The translations under genes were made by a program, and so were the position numbers. From Actinomycetes bacterium (GTDB taxonomy: Bacteria > Actinomycetota > Acidimicrobiia > Acidimicrobiales > RAAP-2), in assembly GCA_021799915.1 (NCBI GenBank), contig JAJYZN010000113.1, positions 1 to 9,056 of the forward strand: a stretch of 9,056 nucleotides of DNA, written 5' to 3'. The notes under the pieces are model-generated. The model saw only the letters and a list, made by a program, of their open reading frames with translations. It had not been told where the DNA came from and did no database searches. The first letter of the stretch is position 1. The number at the start of each line of letters is the position of its first letter. Positions 1 to 6,661 of the stretch are shown one piece after another.

Positions 1-18
1 CGGCGGGTTGTCCGGCAT
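1..18 (-). CDS. Start of the next operon gene, cut by the window edge
   Basis: Two bases after the stop codon of the molybdopterin catalytic gene there is an ATG, followed by five codons without a stop (protein MPDNPP) before the window ends. A GAAGG ribosome-binding site lies 7 bases upstream, inside the last codons of the preceding gene. This spacing is what one expects for a translationally coupled downstream cistron. Only six codons are visible, so the product cannot be named. In related operons the next gene is often a TorD/NarJ-type maturation chaperone, but nothing here shows that. Confidence 0.45.
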
Positions 19-20
19 GG

Positions 21-3000
21 TCAGACCTTCGTGACGGTGACCCGGGTCCCGAAGTAGGCGACGCCCCCACCGATGGGGTCCTCGCAGGCGATCGTCCACC
101 CGGGGCCGGCCGAGAGGCTCGGGTCGAGGCGGGTGACCTGGACGAGGTGGAACGGGGCATTGCGCAGGGCGTCGCCTTCGAAGCGGGTGCCGTTCACCAC
201 CCACGTGCCCGAGCCGTACTGCCAGTGCCCGAACGCGGCGTCGTAGGTGACGACTCCGGGCCGGATGCCGGCCATGATCCGCACCCGGCCTGTGCCTCCC
301 TTGGGATAGGTCGACGAGGCCACCTTGACCAGGTCGCCGTCTTTCACGCCGAGACGCTCGGCGTCGATCGGGTTCACTTCGAGGAAGGCCTCGGGCATGA
401 GCTCGAGCAGCCATGGGTCGGCGATGGTGCGCGACTTCGAATGGAACGGCTGCTTGTGGGTCGACATGACGTAGGGGAACGAGCGGCGGGGATCGACGGA
501 GTCGAGGAGGGTGCCGTCCATCAGGCGTTCGGGTTCGTAGGTGGCGGTGCCGGGGAACGCCTCGCCGGTGAGGGCATTGTGCGTGGCGGCTGCCGTGGCG
601 TTGTAGATCTGGCACGGCAGGCCTTTGGACCCCCAGCGATGCGCCGTCCAAGCCGGCTTGGCGGGCGCGAGGCTCAACAGGTCGAGCTGACGGTGGAAGA
701 TCTGACGGAGCTCGCTCGGTGTGGCCTGTCCGGGCTGACGAGCCCAGGCCTCGACCCCGGTGTCGACGAGCTGGGCGTCGATCACGGCGCGCAACGTCTG
801 GAGGGTGGCCGGGTTCGGTTCGTAGCCGACCACGAAGTCCTCGAACCGCCCACCACGAGCCAGCACGTAGGCCGCCTTGGCCCACTCCGACGGTCGCAGT
901 GCAGCGGGGTGCCGTTGGCGCAGCACCGCCACCGTCTCGAGGTCCTTGCCGGTGGCGTCCGGTACCGGGCCGGTCGGCACGAGCCCGGTGGCGCTCGGCG
1001 CCAGAAAGCTCGGGTCGTGGGCGATGTTGGCCACCTGCTTCAAATAGAAGTCTTCACGGGTGTCGAGCGAGCCGCCTTCCATGAAGGCGTTTCGTCCGAA
1101 GCCGGGCAGGCCGGTCGCCTTGGCCACGTCGATCAGGAATTGCTCCATGCACATCGCGTAGCCGGCAGGTGTCGAGTTGGTGAGCGGTTCGATGACCGGG
1201 TGACGTACGCCGTGAGCGGTGGTGGGGTAGGTGGGGTAGCCCGGCGGCACGCCCCAGTCCTCCAGATAGCTGGTGTCGGGCACGATGTAGTCGGCGTAGG
1301 CGGAGCTTTCGGCAATCAGGATGTCCGACGCGATATAGAGCGGCACCTTGTCGAGGTCGGTGACGAGGCGGTGCCAGGGCAGCTCTTCGTCCGGGGAGCC
1401 GCCCACTCCCGGAGCGCTCCAGGCCGGATTGGCCATGTGCTGGAAGAGGATCTTGATCGGGTACGGATAGCCCTGGTAGGCCCCGGCGAAGATCTCGGGC
1501 CAGAGCCCGACCCCGAACGGGAACCACGGTCGGGGCGCCGGGAACGGGGTCTTACCGGCGGCGAGCGCTGCCTTGTAAGCGTCGGACTTCTCGTAGAACG
1601 AGCCTTCGCGGCTGATGGCGACGCCCCCGGGCACGCCCTTCGGTTGACCCGGCCACTTCCCCAAGTTGTAAGGGGCGCCGGGCTTGGATCCCATGAAGTC
1701 GGCGGCCCCGCCGCCGGCAATGTAGCCGCCGGCCCAGTCGATGTTACCGACCAGAAAGTTGAGCATCATGATGGCCCGGCCCGCCTGCACGCCGTTGGTG
1801 TGCATGACCGGGCCCCGGTAGAAGTCGGCGACTGCCTGGCGCCCGTGGGCGGTGAACTCGGTTGCCAGCGAGGTGATGACGTCGGCCGACACACCGGCCA
1901 GGGCGGCGTACTCGTCGATGCTGTGTGCCAGTGCGCTCCGGTAGAGCTCTTGGAAGCCGGTGCGGCACTCGATCCCGTTGACGACCACCGGCGCCGTGCT
2001 CAGGTTGCCGGTGGGCCAGAGGCTGGCTGTGGCGACCGCGGAGGCGACCACCGCAGAGCTGCTCGTCGGGTCCCAGACCACCTGCTCGCTCGCGTTGCTC
2101 CCGCCCTGGCCGATGTCGCCGCCGAGGAGGAACTGACCGTAGCGGGGGTGGCCCGATTGGGTGACGACCAGCCAGGTCGCGTTGGAGAAGTTCGGCTCGC
2201 CGGCCGCGGCCGCGGCCGTTGCGCTCGGGATCTCGAGGAACTGATGGTTGTAGGTGTCCTGCTCGATGATCTGGCGGATCATCCCCATCACCAGGGCACC
2301 GTCCCCACCTGGCTTCACCACCACCCACTGGTCGGCGAACAGGTTGGCGTTCCCCATGCGGACGTCCACCATCACGTACTTGAGCGTCCCGCGGGCGTTC
2401 GCCTCTGCGACGTTGCGCCCCAACGTCTGCATTGGGAAGTTCGCCTCGGTGATGTTCGTGCCGAACCAGATGATGAACTGGGTGTTCTGGATGTCCGGCT
2501 TCAGCATGGCGGTCGACGGGTCCAGCGCCAACTGGGTGGCCACGTGGTGGTTCAGCTCGCAGATGGCGACGTGCGGCATGGTGTTGACCGTGCCGAAGGC
2601 GGCACCGAAGCGTTTGATGAAATTGTTCTCCCCGTCCTCGGCACGGCCCCAGAACATCACCAGCCCGTTGGTCTTCGGACCGAAGTCCGGGTTGGCCGGG
2701 TCGATGGGGGCTGTACGGGCCGCGCCACCCTCCCACAGCTCGGCGAACCCTCCGACATGGCGGTCCTCCTCGCCGGGAACATGGCTGAACAGGCGGCCAC
2801 CGCCGACCACCTCGCTGATCAGCTGGGACCAGCTGATCGTCTCCCACTGCCCTGACCCTCTCGGCCCGCTGCGCTTCAAGGGGGTGACGATGCGGTACGG
2901 GTCGTAGACCGTCTGGCGCCCACCATGCCCCCGCGGGCACAGCGAATGCTGGCTCGGCCAGGTGGCGGCCACGTCGGTCGCCGTGGCGTAGGGCGCGTGC

Positions 3001-3395
3001 GGCTGGGTGCCGTTCGGGTGGTACGCGTTGCCGTCGAGCTTCTCGAGCACCCCGTTGAACACCGAACCGACCAGGCCGCAGTCGCTATGGCACTGTTTGC
3101 AGACGCTCACCACCCGCCCGACTCCCGGCCAGTTGACCACCCGGCTGGGGAACACGTACTGCCCATCGCGGTGGAAGGCGTTGCCGAGCCACGGGTCGAG
3201 CCCCCAGGCGGTGACCCCGGCGGCGGCACCGGTCAGCGCGCCCCCTTTGATGAGGGATCGCCGGCTGAACCGGAAGTCAAGCGGCGAGGTGTCACCGACA
3301 GTGCCGTCGTGATCACTTGACGGTTCGGAGCGCTGGCCAGCTCCTGCCTCCGACAGCGGCGCATCGACATCGGGGGTCTCGTCACTGGATGTCAC
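21..3395 (-). CDS. Tat-exported molybdopterin oxidoreductase catalytic subunit, TtrA/SrdA-like
   Basis: This is the catalytic subunit of a complex iron-sulfur molybdoenzyme of the DMSO reductase superfamily (1124 aa), expected to act outside the cytoplasmic membrane. A twin-arginine signal (SRRSLIKGG, residues 44-52) and a hydrophobic stretch to about 70 follow an acidic 40-residue leader. Next is the [4Fe-4S] motif C99-x2-C102-x3-C106 ... C153-PRG. Cys279 in the VAICE context is the likely molybdenum ligand. Later landmarks are ADYIVPDTSYLEDWG (701-715) and a C-terminal molybdopterin-dinucleotide-binding domain (about 970-1085, with DAERLGVKDGDLVKV). The length fits TtrA of tetrathionate reductases (about 1000 aa) better than DmsA, PhsA or PsrA (about 750-800). 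The start is GTG, with GCGAGG just upstream inside the membrane-subunit gene; the two genes overlap by 14 bases. Family membership is secure. The substrate (tetrathionate, selenate or another oxyanion) and even the physiological direction are not determined. Confidence 0.93.
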   Translation of the reverse strand: MTSSDETPDVDAPLSEAGAGQRSEPSSDHDGTVGDTSPLDFRFSRRSLIKGGALTGAAAGVTAWGLDPWLGNAFHRDGQYVFPSRVVNWPGVGRVVSVCKQCHSDCGLVGSVFNGVLEKLDGNAYHPNGTQPHAPYATATDVAATWPSQHSLCPRGHGGRQTVYDPYRIVTPLKRSGPRGSGQWETISWSQLISEVVGGGRLFSHVPGEEDRHVGGFAELWEGGAARTAPIDPANPDFGPKTNGLVMFWGRAEDGENNFIKRFGAAFGTVNTMPHVAICELNHHVATQLALDPSTAMLKPDIQNTQFIIWFGTNITEANFPMQTLGRNVAEANARGTLKYVMVDVRMGNANLFADQWVVVKPGGDGALVMGMIRQIIEQDTYNHQFLEIPSATAAAAAGEPNFSNATWLVVTQSGHPRYGQFLLGGDIGQGGSNASEQVVWDPTSSSAVVASAVATASLWPTGNLSTAPVVVNGIECRTGFQELYRSALAHSIDEYAALAGVSADVITSLATEFTAHGRQAVADFYRGPVMHTNGVQAGRAIMMLNFLVGNIDWAGGYIAGGGAADFMGSKPGAPYNLGKWPGQPKGVPGGVAISREGSFYEKSDAYKAALAAGKTPFPAPRPWFPFGVGLWPEIFAGAYQGYPYPIKILFQHMANPAWSAPGVGGSPDEELPWHRLVTDLDKVPLYIASDILIAESSAYADYIVPDTSYLEDWGVPPGYPTYPTTAHGVRHPVIEPLTNSTPAGYAMCMEQFLIDVAKATGLPGFGRNAFMEGGSLDTREDFYLKQVANIAHDPSFLAPSATGLVPTGPVPDATGKDLETVAVLRQRHPAALRPSEWAKAAYVLARGGRFEDFVVGYEPNPATLQTLRAVIDAQLVDTGVEAWARQPGQATPSELRQIFHRQLDLLSLAPAKPAWTAHRWGSKGLPCQIYNATAAATHNALTGEAFPGTATYEPERLMDGTLLDSVDPRRSFPYVMSTHKQPFHSKSRTIADPWLLELMPEAFLEVNPIDAERLGVKDGDLVKVASSTYPKGGTGRVRIMAGIRPGVVTYDAAFGHWQYGSGTWVVNGTRFEGDALRNAPFHLVQVTRLDPSLSAGPGWTIACEDPIGGGVAYFGTRVTVTKV
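26..30 (-). promoter_or_regulatory. Ribosome-binding site of the downstream cistron
   Basis: On the minus strand the sequence is GAAGG, followed by 7 bases and an ATG at position 18. It sits within the last codons of the catalytic-subunit gene. It is the main support for another gene beginning at the left edge. Confidence 0.4.
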
Positions 3396-4731
3396 TGGGG
3401 CCTCGCTTTCTGGCCATCGTCAGGACTCCGAAGGGGGAGCCCGTGTCGAGCATGCTCGTCAGAGTCGGGGACGGTGCTGGAGCGGGACGGGTTCCCGACC
3501 CACCGCCCGCCAGCGTGTGGGCGCCTGGGGAGGGCCCGGCCGTGACCGGCGGCGTCGGTTCCGCCTCAGGCGCCTCCTCGAAGCCGGCCTTCCACGGGAA
3601 GATCCAGGCGAACAGCAGGAAGAGCAAGAAGGCCACGCCGAACACGCCGAGCACGGTCTGCACCGAGTCATAGCCGGTCCATGTGACGGGGACGCTCACG
3701 ATGTCGTTTGTGACCTTGGACGCCATCTGCCCGCCGGAGACGACGTTCCAGCGCATCATGTACACGCCCATCAGCACCAGGACGGCCATCACGCCCGAGT
3801 TGACGATCGACGCCCGTCCTCGTCTCGTAGCCAACGCCACCAGGGGGACGACAACGCCAAGGCCGAGTTGGAACACGAAGTAGGTCCAGAACAGCGGGCC
3901 GTGGAAGTACAAGCGGCTGAACCACTCGTAGGTCTCCTCGGGGGCGTAGGCCCGCACGCCGCTCATGAGCAGCTCGATCATGTCAAGATAGAAGTCGAAC
4001 AGCAACGCCCCGATGAGCCACATGTTCAGCTCGGAGACGACTGCCTGGTCGATCTTCCATCCGTTCCACTTTGCGATGCCGAAGTAGGCGACCTGGACGA
4101 GCGCGATGCCCGACACGATTGCCGACACGATGAAGATGACCGGCATCATCGGAGTCGACCACAAGGCGCGGGATTTCATCGATCCGAAGATGAATCCGAT
4201 GTAGCCGTGGAAAAGGAACGCGATGAGGATGCCGATGCCCGCCGTCCAACGCACGATCCGTTCGTCGCGGCGGAGCGATCGGCGGTCCCTGCCGCGTACA
4301 CCCAGCGTCAGCAGCCCGGCGATCTTCGCTCGCACCGGACGCTCCGCCCACTCGGCTCGCGCCGCATTGTCGGCTCGGAACACCGCGTAGAGCTCGATGA
4401 GCATCAGGATCACGTAGCTGATCCAGATGAGGAGGAACAGCGCCATCGGTGACCAGGGGGCGTGCATCCGGGTGATCAGCTCGTAGGCCCGGCTGGGCTG
4501 GCGAGCGTCTCCCCAGATGGTAAGGGGCGCGGCCAGCAGCAGCGCGAAGCTCAGGATCGCCCCGATCGGCGCCAGGGGGGCGAGCCGCTTGCGCCCGAAG
4601 AGCTGGCTCAGGGTTGCCACCACGAACGATCCGGCCACCAGCCCGGAGATGTAGGGGTAGGTGACGATCATCAGGCCCCAGTACCCCTGTTCGAGGCCGG
4701 ATCCGGAGTAGTTGGTGGGGGAGAGGGGCAT
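3382..4731 (-). CDS. NrfD/PsrC-family membrane subunit of the molybdoenzyme (TtrC-like)
   Basis: This is the integral membrane anchor that exchanges electrons with the quinone pool and passes them to the iron-sulfur subunit. Of its 449 residues, about 380 form the membrane domain. I count roughly nine hydrophobic segments, near residues 15-42, 53-72, 93-118, 160-182, 193-220, 233-257, 279-300, 308-327 and 357-379. The RWNVVSGGQ stretch (327-335) is typical of NrfD-family proteins. Residues 385-449 form a proline- and glycine-rich, non-membrane tail, which makes the protein longer than TtrC (about 340 aa). The ATG is set by an AGGAG site 9 bases upstream. The gene lies 64 bases after the iron-sulfur subunit gene and overlaps the catalytic gene by 14 bases, giving the B-C-A order of ttr and srd operons. 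The family is clear; the TtrC assignment rests on context. Confidence 0.92.
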   Translation of the reverse strand: MPLSPTNYSGSGLEQGYWGLMIVTYPYISGLVAGSFVVATLSQLFGRKRLAPLAPIGAILSFALLLAAPLTIWGDARQPSRAYELITRMHAPWSPMALFLLIWISYVILMLIELYAVFRADNAARAEWAERPVRAKIAGLLTLGVRGRDRRSLRRDERIVRWTAGIGILIAFLFHGYIGFIFGSMKSRALWSTPMMPVIFIVSAIVSGIALVQVAYFGIAKWNGWKIDQAVVSELNMWLIGALLFDFYLDMIELLMSGVRAYAPEETYEWFSRLYFHGPLFWTYFVFQLGLGVVVPLVALATRRGRASIVNSGVMAVLVLMGVYMMRWNVVSGGQMASKVTNDIVSVPVTWTGYDSVQTVLGVFGVAFLLFLLFAWIFPWKAGFEEAPEAEPTPPVTAGPSPGAHTLAGGGSGTRPAPAPSPTLTSMLDTGSPFGVLTMARKRGPSDIQ

Positions 4732-4740
4732 CGTTCAGCG

Positions 4741-4745
4741 CTCCT
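4741..4745 (-). promoter_or_regulatory. Ribosome-binding site of the NrfD-type gene
   Basis: AGGAG on the minus strand lies 9 bases before the ATG at 4731. It sits in the 64-base gap after the iron-sulfur subunit gene. It supports the chosen start and independent ribosome loading within the operon. Confidence 0.6.
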
Positions 4746-4795
4746 GTGGCTCGAAGCAGATCGGCGGCACGTGCGCCGTACGAGATGGCATGGGG

Positions 4796-5872
4796 CTACG
4801 CCTGCCCGCCGGTGGCTCCCGGGAGCGGCGCGTTGCCGCTCAACGTTGCGTAATCGGAGCTGTTCAGGTTGGCGGCATACGGATAGACGGTGTTGGCCGT
4901 CGAGTTCTTGTCGTACACCTCCTGTTCCCGGTTGATGTAGAAGACCTGCGGATCGGTCCCGAGGTCGTCCTTCAGCACCGTGGTCGCCTGCGTGGCAAGC
5001 AACACGGACACCTCCGACGTCGGATCGTTCTTGTCCCCGAAGATTCGTGCGTGGGCCGGGCACGACGTGACGCACGCCGGCAGCAGCCCCCGGTCGAGGC
5101 GGTGGGCGCAGAAGGTGCACTTGTCGGCGGTCTGCTGAACCGGATTGAAGAACCTTGCGTTGTAGGGGCAGGCCTGTACGCAGTAGCCGCACCCGATGCA
5201 CAGGTCGTAGTCGATCATCACGATGCCGTCTGCCCGCTTGAAGGTCGCCTTCACCGGACAGACATCGACGCAGGGCGGGTGGTCGCAGTGATTGCAGATG
5301 AGGGGCATGGACGACCGCTTCACCTCGGACCGGAAGTTGCCGGCGTCAGTGACGATCGGGCCGGCGGGGTCGGGCACCATGGCACCGGTCTCGACCACGT
5401 CCACCCAGGTGCGATAGACCCCGACGGGCACGTTGTTCTCGTCCTTGCACGCCACCACACACGCTTGGCAGCCGACGCAGCGCCGCTCGTCGATGACCAT
5501 GACCCAGTGGTGGGGCTGGGCGACGGTGGTGCCAAGCCGGGAGAAGTTGTCGTGTGCGATGGGCAGGTTCTTCGAGTTCAGGATGGTGTGCATCCACCGC
5601 TGCCAGCCGTCATCCACGTTCAGCTCCGGCACCAGCCAACTGGCCCAGCGAGGCTTCGTCCGGTAGTAGGTCAGCAGGTGCTTCATCTGGGCGGCAGCCG
5701 GCCGGGCCACCGGCGTGATGGACGCGGCAGCGGCCCGGCCGACGAAGGTTCCGGCCGAGCCGGCCACGGCGGCAATTGCCGAGAGGATGCCGAGGAACCC
5801 GCGCCGCGAAAGCCCTGCCTCGGGCCCGTGCGGGCGGACTCCACTGGCGTCTAGCGACCGTGGGGTGGGCAT
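4796..5872 (-). CDS. Tat-exported four-cluster iron-sulfur subunit (TtrB-like)
   Basis: This is the electron-transfer subunit that links the membrane quinone subunit to the molybdenum subunit. A twin-arginine signal (LSRRGFLG, residues 21-28) is followed by an alanine-rich hydrophobic region to about residue 50, with a plausible cleavage after AAA. Sixteen cysteines form four [4Fe-4S] motifs: C132/135/138/142, C193/196/201/205, C225/228/231/235 and C252/255/267/271. The second has C-x2-C-x4-C-x3-C spacing and the fourth C-x2-C-x11-C-x3-C, the usual DmsB/PsrB/TtrB pattern. Its own Tat signal points to the TtrB/SrdB branch, since DmsB and PsrB normally lack one. Residues 64-122 form a spacer before the first cluster. 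It is the first gene of the B-C-A set; the ATG has only a weak GGAAA site. The family assignment is secure, the TtrB branch likely. Confidence 0.92.
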   Translation of the reverse strand: MPTPRSLDASGVRPHGPEAGLSRRGFLGILSAIAAVAGSAGTFVGRAAAASITPVARPAAAQMKHLLTYYRTKPRWASWLVPELNVDDGWQRWMHTILNSKNLPIAHDNFSRLGTTVAQPHHWVMVIDERRCVGCQACVVACKDENNVPVGVYRTWVDVVETGAMVPDPAGPIVTDAGNFRSEVKRSSMPLICNHCDHPPCVDVCPVKATFKRADGIVMIDYDLCIGCGYCVQACPYNARFFNPVQQTADKCTFCAHRLDRGLLPACVTSCPAHARIFGDKNDPTSEVSVLLATQATTVLKDDLGTDPQVFYINREQEVYDKNSTANTVYPYAANLNSSDYATLSGNAPLPGATGGQA

Positions 5873-5883
5873 GTGAGCAGTTT

Positions 5884-5900
5884 CCGCGGCCTGGCCGCGG
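5884..5900. promoter_or_regulatory. Perfect 8-bp inverted repeat just upstream of the TtrB-like start
   Basis: CCGCGGCC and GGCCGCGG are exact inverted repeats separated by one base. The element ends 11 bases before the ATG of the iron-sulfur subunit gene. The downstream arm abuts the weak GGAAA ribosome-binding site, so in mRNA a hairpin could limit its access. As DNA it could be a repressor or activator site. The structure is seen directly; its function is inferred. GC-rich palindromes do arise by chance in a genome like this. Confidence 0.4.
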
Positions 5901-6012
5901 TCGCGCCACCGTAGAAAGTCCCAATTCGGCGAGCGGTGCCGGGACCACCGATGCCCGGCGGCGCCGGTGGCGGCAACGGCACACCGGGTGCGGCCCAGTC
6001 CCGCTCGCTGTT

Positions 6013-6037
6013 TCGGACACGTCCGGACGCGGTCCGA
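6013..6037. repeat. Nested palindrome of GTCCG/CGGAC half-sites between the kinase and the molybdoenzyme operon
   Basis: Six-base outer arms (TCGGAC and GTCCGA) flank a central 8-base palindrome (GTCCGGAC). This gives four alternating CGGAC/GTCCG half-sites in 25 bases. It lies 24 bases after the stop codon of the adenylate-kinase-type gene. It could end that transcript as a GC-rich hairpin, although no T-run follows on the minus strand. Alternatively it could bind a dimeric regulator of the downstream operon. I see no convincing -35/-10 promoter pair in this 189-base gap; a TACGGT hexamer at 5908-5913 on the minus strand fits a loose actinobacterial -10 but has no good -35 partner. Confidence 0.35.
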
Positions 6038-6061
6038 GGTTCCTGCCGCCCGTCCGGCGAG

Positions 6062-6661
6062 TCAGGGGCACGTCAGTCGGTCGAGGATCCGCTCCGTGAC
6101 GACGGACCGGTCGGCGTCGCCGTCCACTCGCACGAGGTTCCCGCGGCGCCGATAGGCCTCGATCACCGGCCGGAGGTCCCGGTCGAACGCGGCGAGGCGG
6201 CGGTCGATCGTCTCCGCGGTGTCGTCCGTTCGCCCTTCGATCGGCGCGCGGGCCAGCAGGCGCCGTCGGCACTCGTCCGCGGGGACGTCGAGGAGCACCA
6301 CGACCTGGGGTTGGACGGCGTCGGGGCAGGTGCCGCTGAAGGCGTGTTCCTGGTCCTCGTCGCGGGGGAAGCCGTCGAGCACGTAGCCGCCGTCGGCAAC
6401 CGCCTGCTCGAGGTGCCGGGTGACGATGGCGAGGACGACCGGGTCGGCCACCAGGTCGCCGTGCTCGAGCACGGGGGCGACCTGGTGGCCGAGCGGTGAC
6501 CCCGAGGCGACCTCGTCGCGCAGCAGCGCCCCGGTGGAGAGGTGGGCCACCCCGAGCCTGCCGGCCAGCAGCTCGCCCTGGGTGCTCTTGCCGCCGCCCG
6601 GGCGTGCCAGCAGTACCAGGCGGCGCACCGCCCGGGGAACGGTCGTCCCGTCGCCGCTCAC
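6062..6661 (-). CDS. adk: Adenylate kinase-type nucleoside monophosphate kinase, short form
   Basis: The expected reaction is ATP + AMP to 2 ADP in the cytoplasm. In the 199-residue protein the P-loop is ARPGGGKSTQ (residues 19-28), followed by LSTGALLRDE (41-50, AMP site), YVLDGFPRDEDQ (93-104) and EGRTDDTAETIDRRL (142-156). The lid is the short form without zinc-binding cysteines. The first P-loop glycine of the usual GxPGxGKGT is alanine, and serine replaces the glycine after lysine. The GTG start overlaps the TGA of the ferredoxin-reductase gene (GTGA), which implies translational coupling; no ribosome-binding site is visible. A GTG at 6628 would give the more typical N-terminus (MRRLVLLARP) and is a possible alternative start. 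The housekeeping adk usually sits in the secY ribosomal-protein operon, so this is probably a second, specialised copy. Other nucleotide substrates (UMP/CMP) are not excluded. Confidence 0.9.
   Translation of the reverse strand: MSGDGTTVPRAVRRLVLLARPGGGKSTQGELLAGRLGVAHLSTGALLRDEVASGSPLGHQVAPVLEHGDLVADPVVLAIVTRHLEQAVADGGYVLDGFPRDEDQEHAFSGTCPDAVQPQVVVLLDVPADECRRRLLARAPIEGRTDDTAETIDRRLAAFDRDLRPVIEAYRRRGNLVRVDGDADRSVVTERILDRLTCP

Noticed and set aside
147..2855. A 902-codon open frame on the plus strand opposite the molybdopterin catalytic gene
   Set aside because: It is antisense to a gene with unmistakable cofactor motifs. Long antisense open frames are expected in GC-rich genes, and the translation shows no recognisable domain.
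4712..5854. A 380-codon plus-strand frame opposite the iron-sulfur subunit gene
   Set aside because: It mirrors the codon structure of the minus-strand gene, whose 16 cysteines form four clusters. The antisense translation is a low-complexity Gly/Val/Arg/His sequence without motifs.
5902..5935. A possible promoter (TACGGT as -10) for the molybdoenzyme operon
   Set aside because: No acceptable -35 hexamer lies 16-19 bases upstream; the TTGGGA nearby is too close. I mention it but do not call it.
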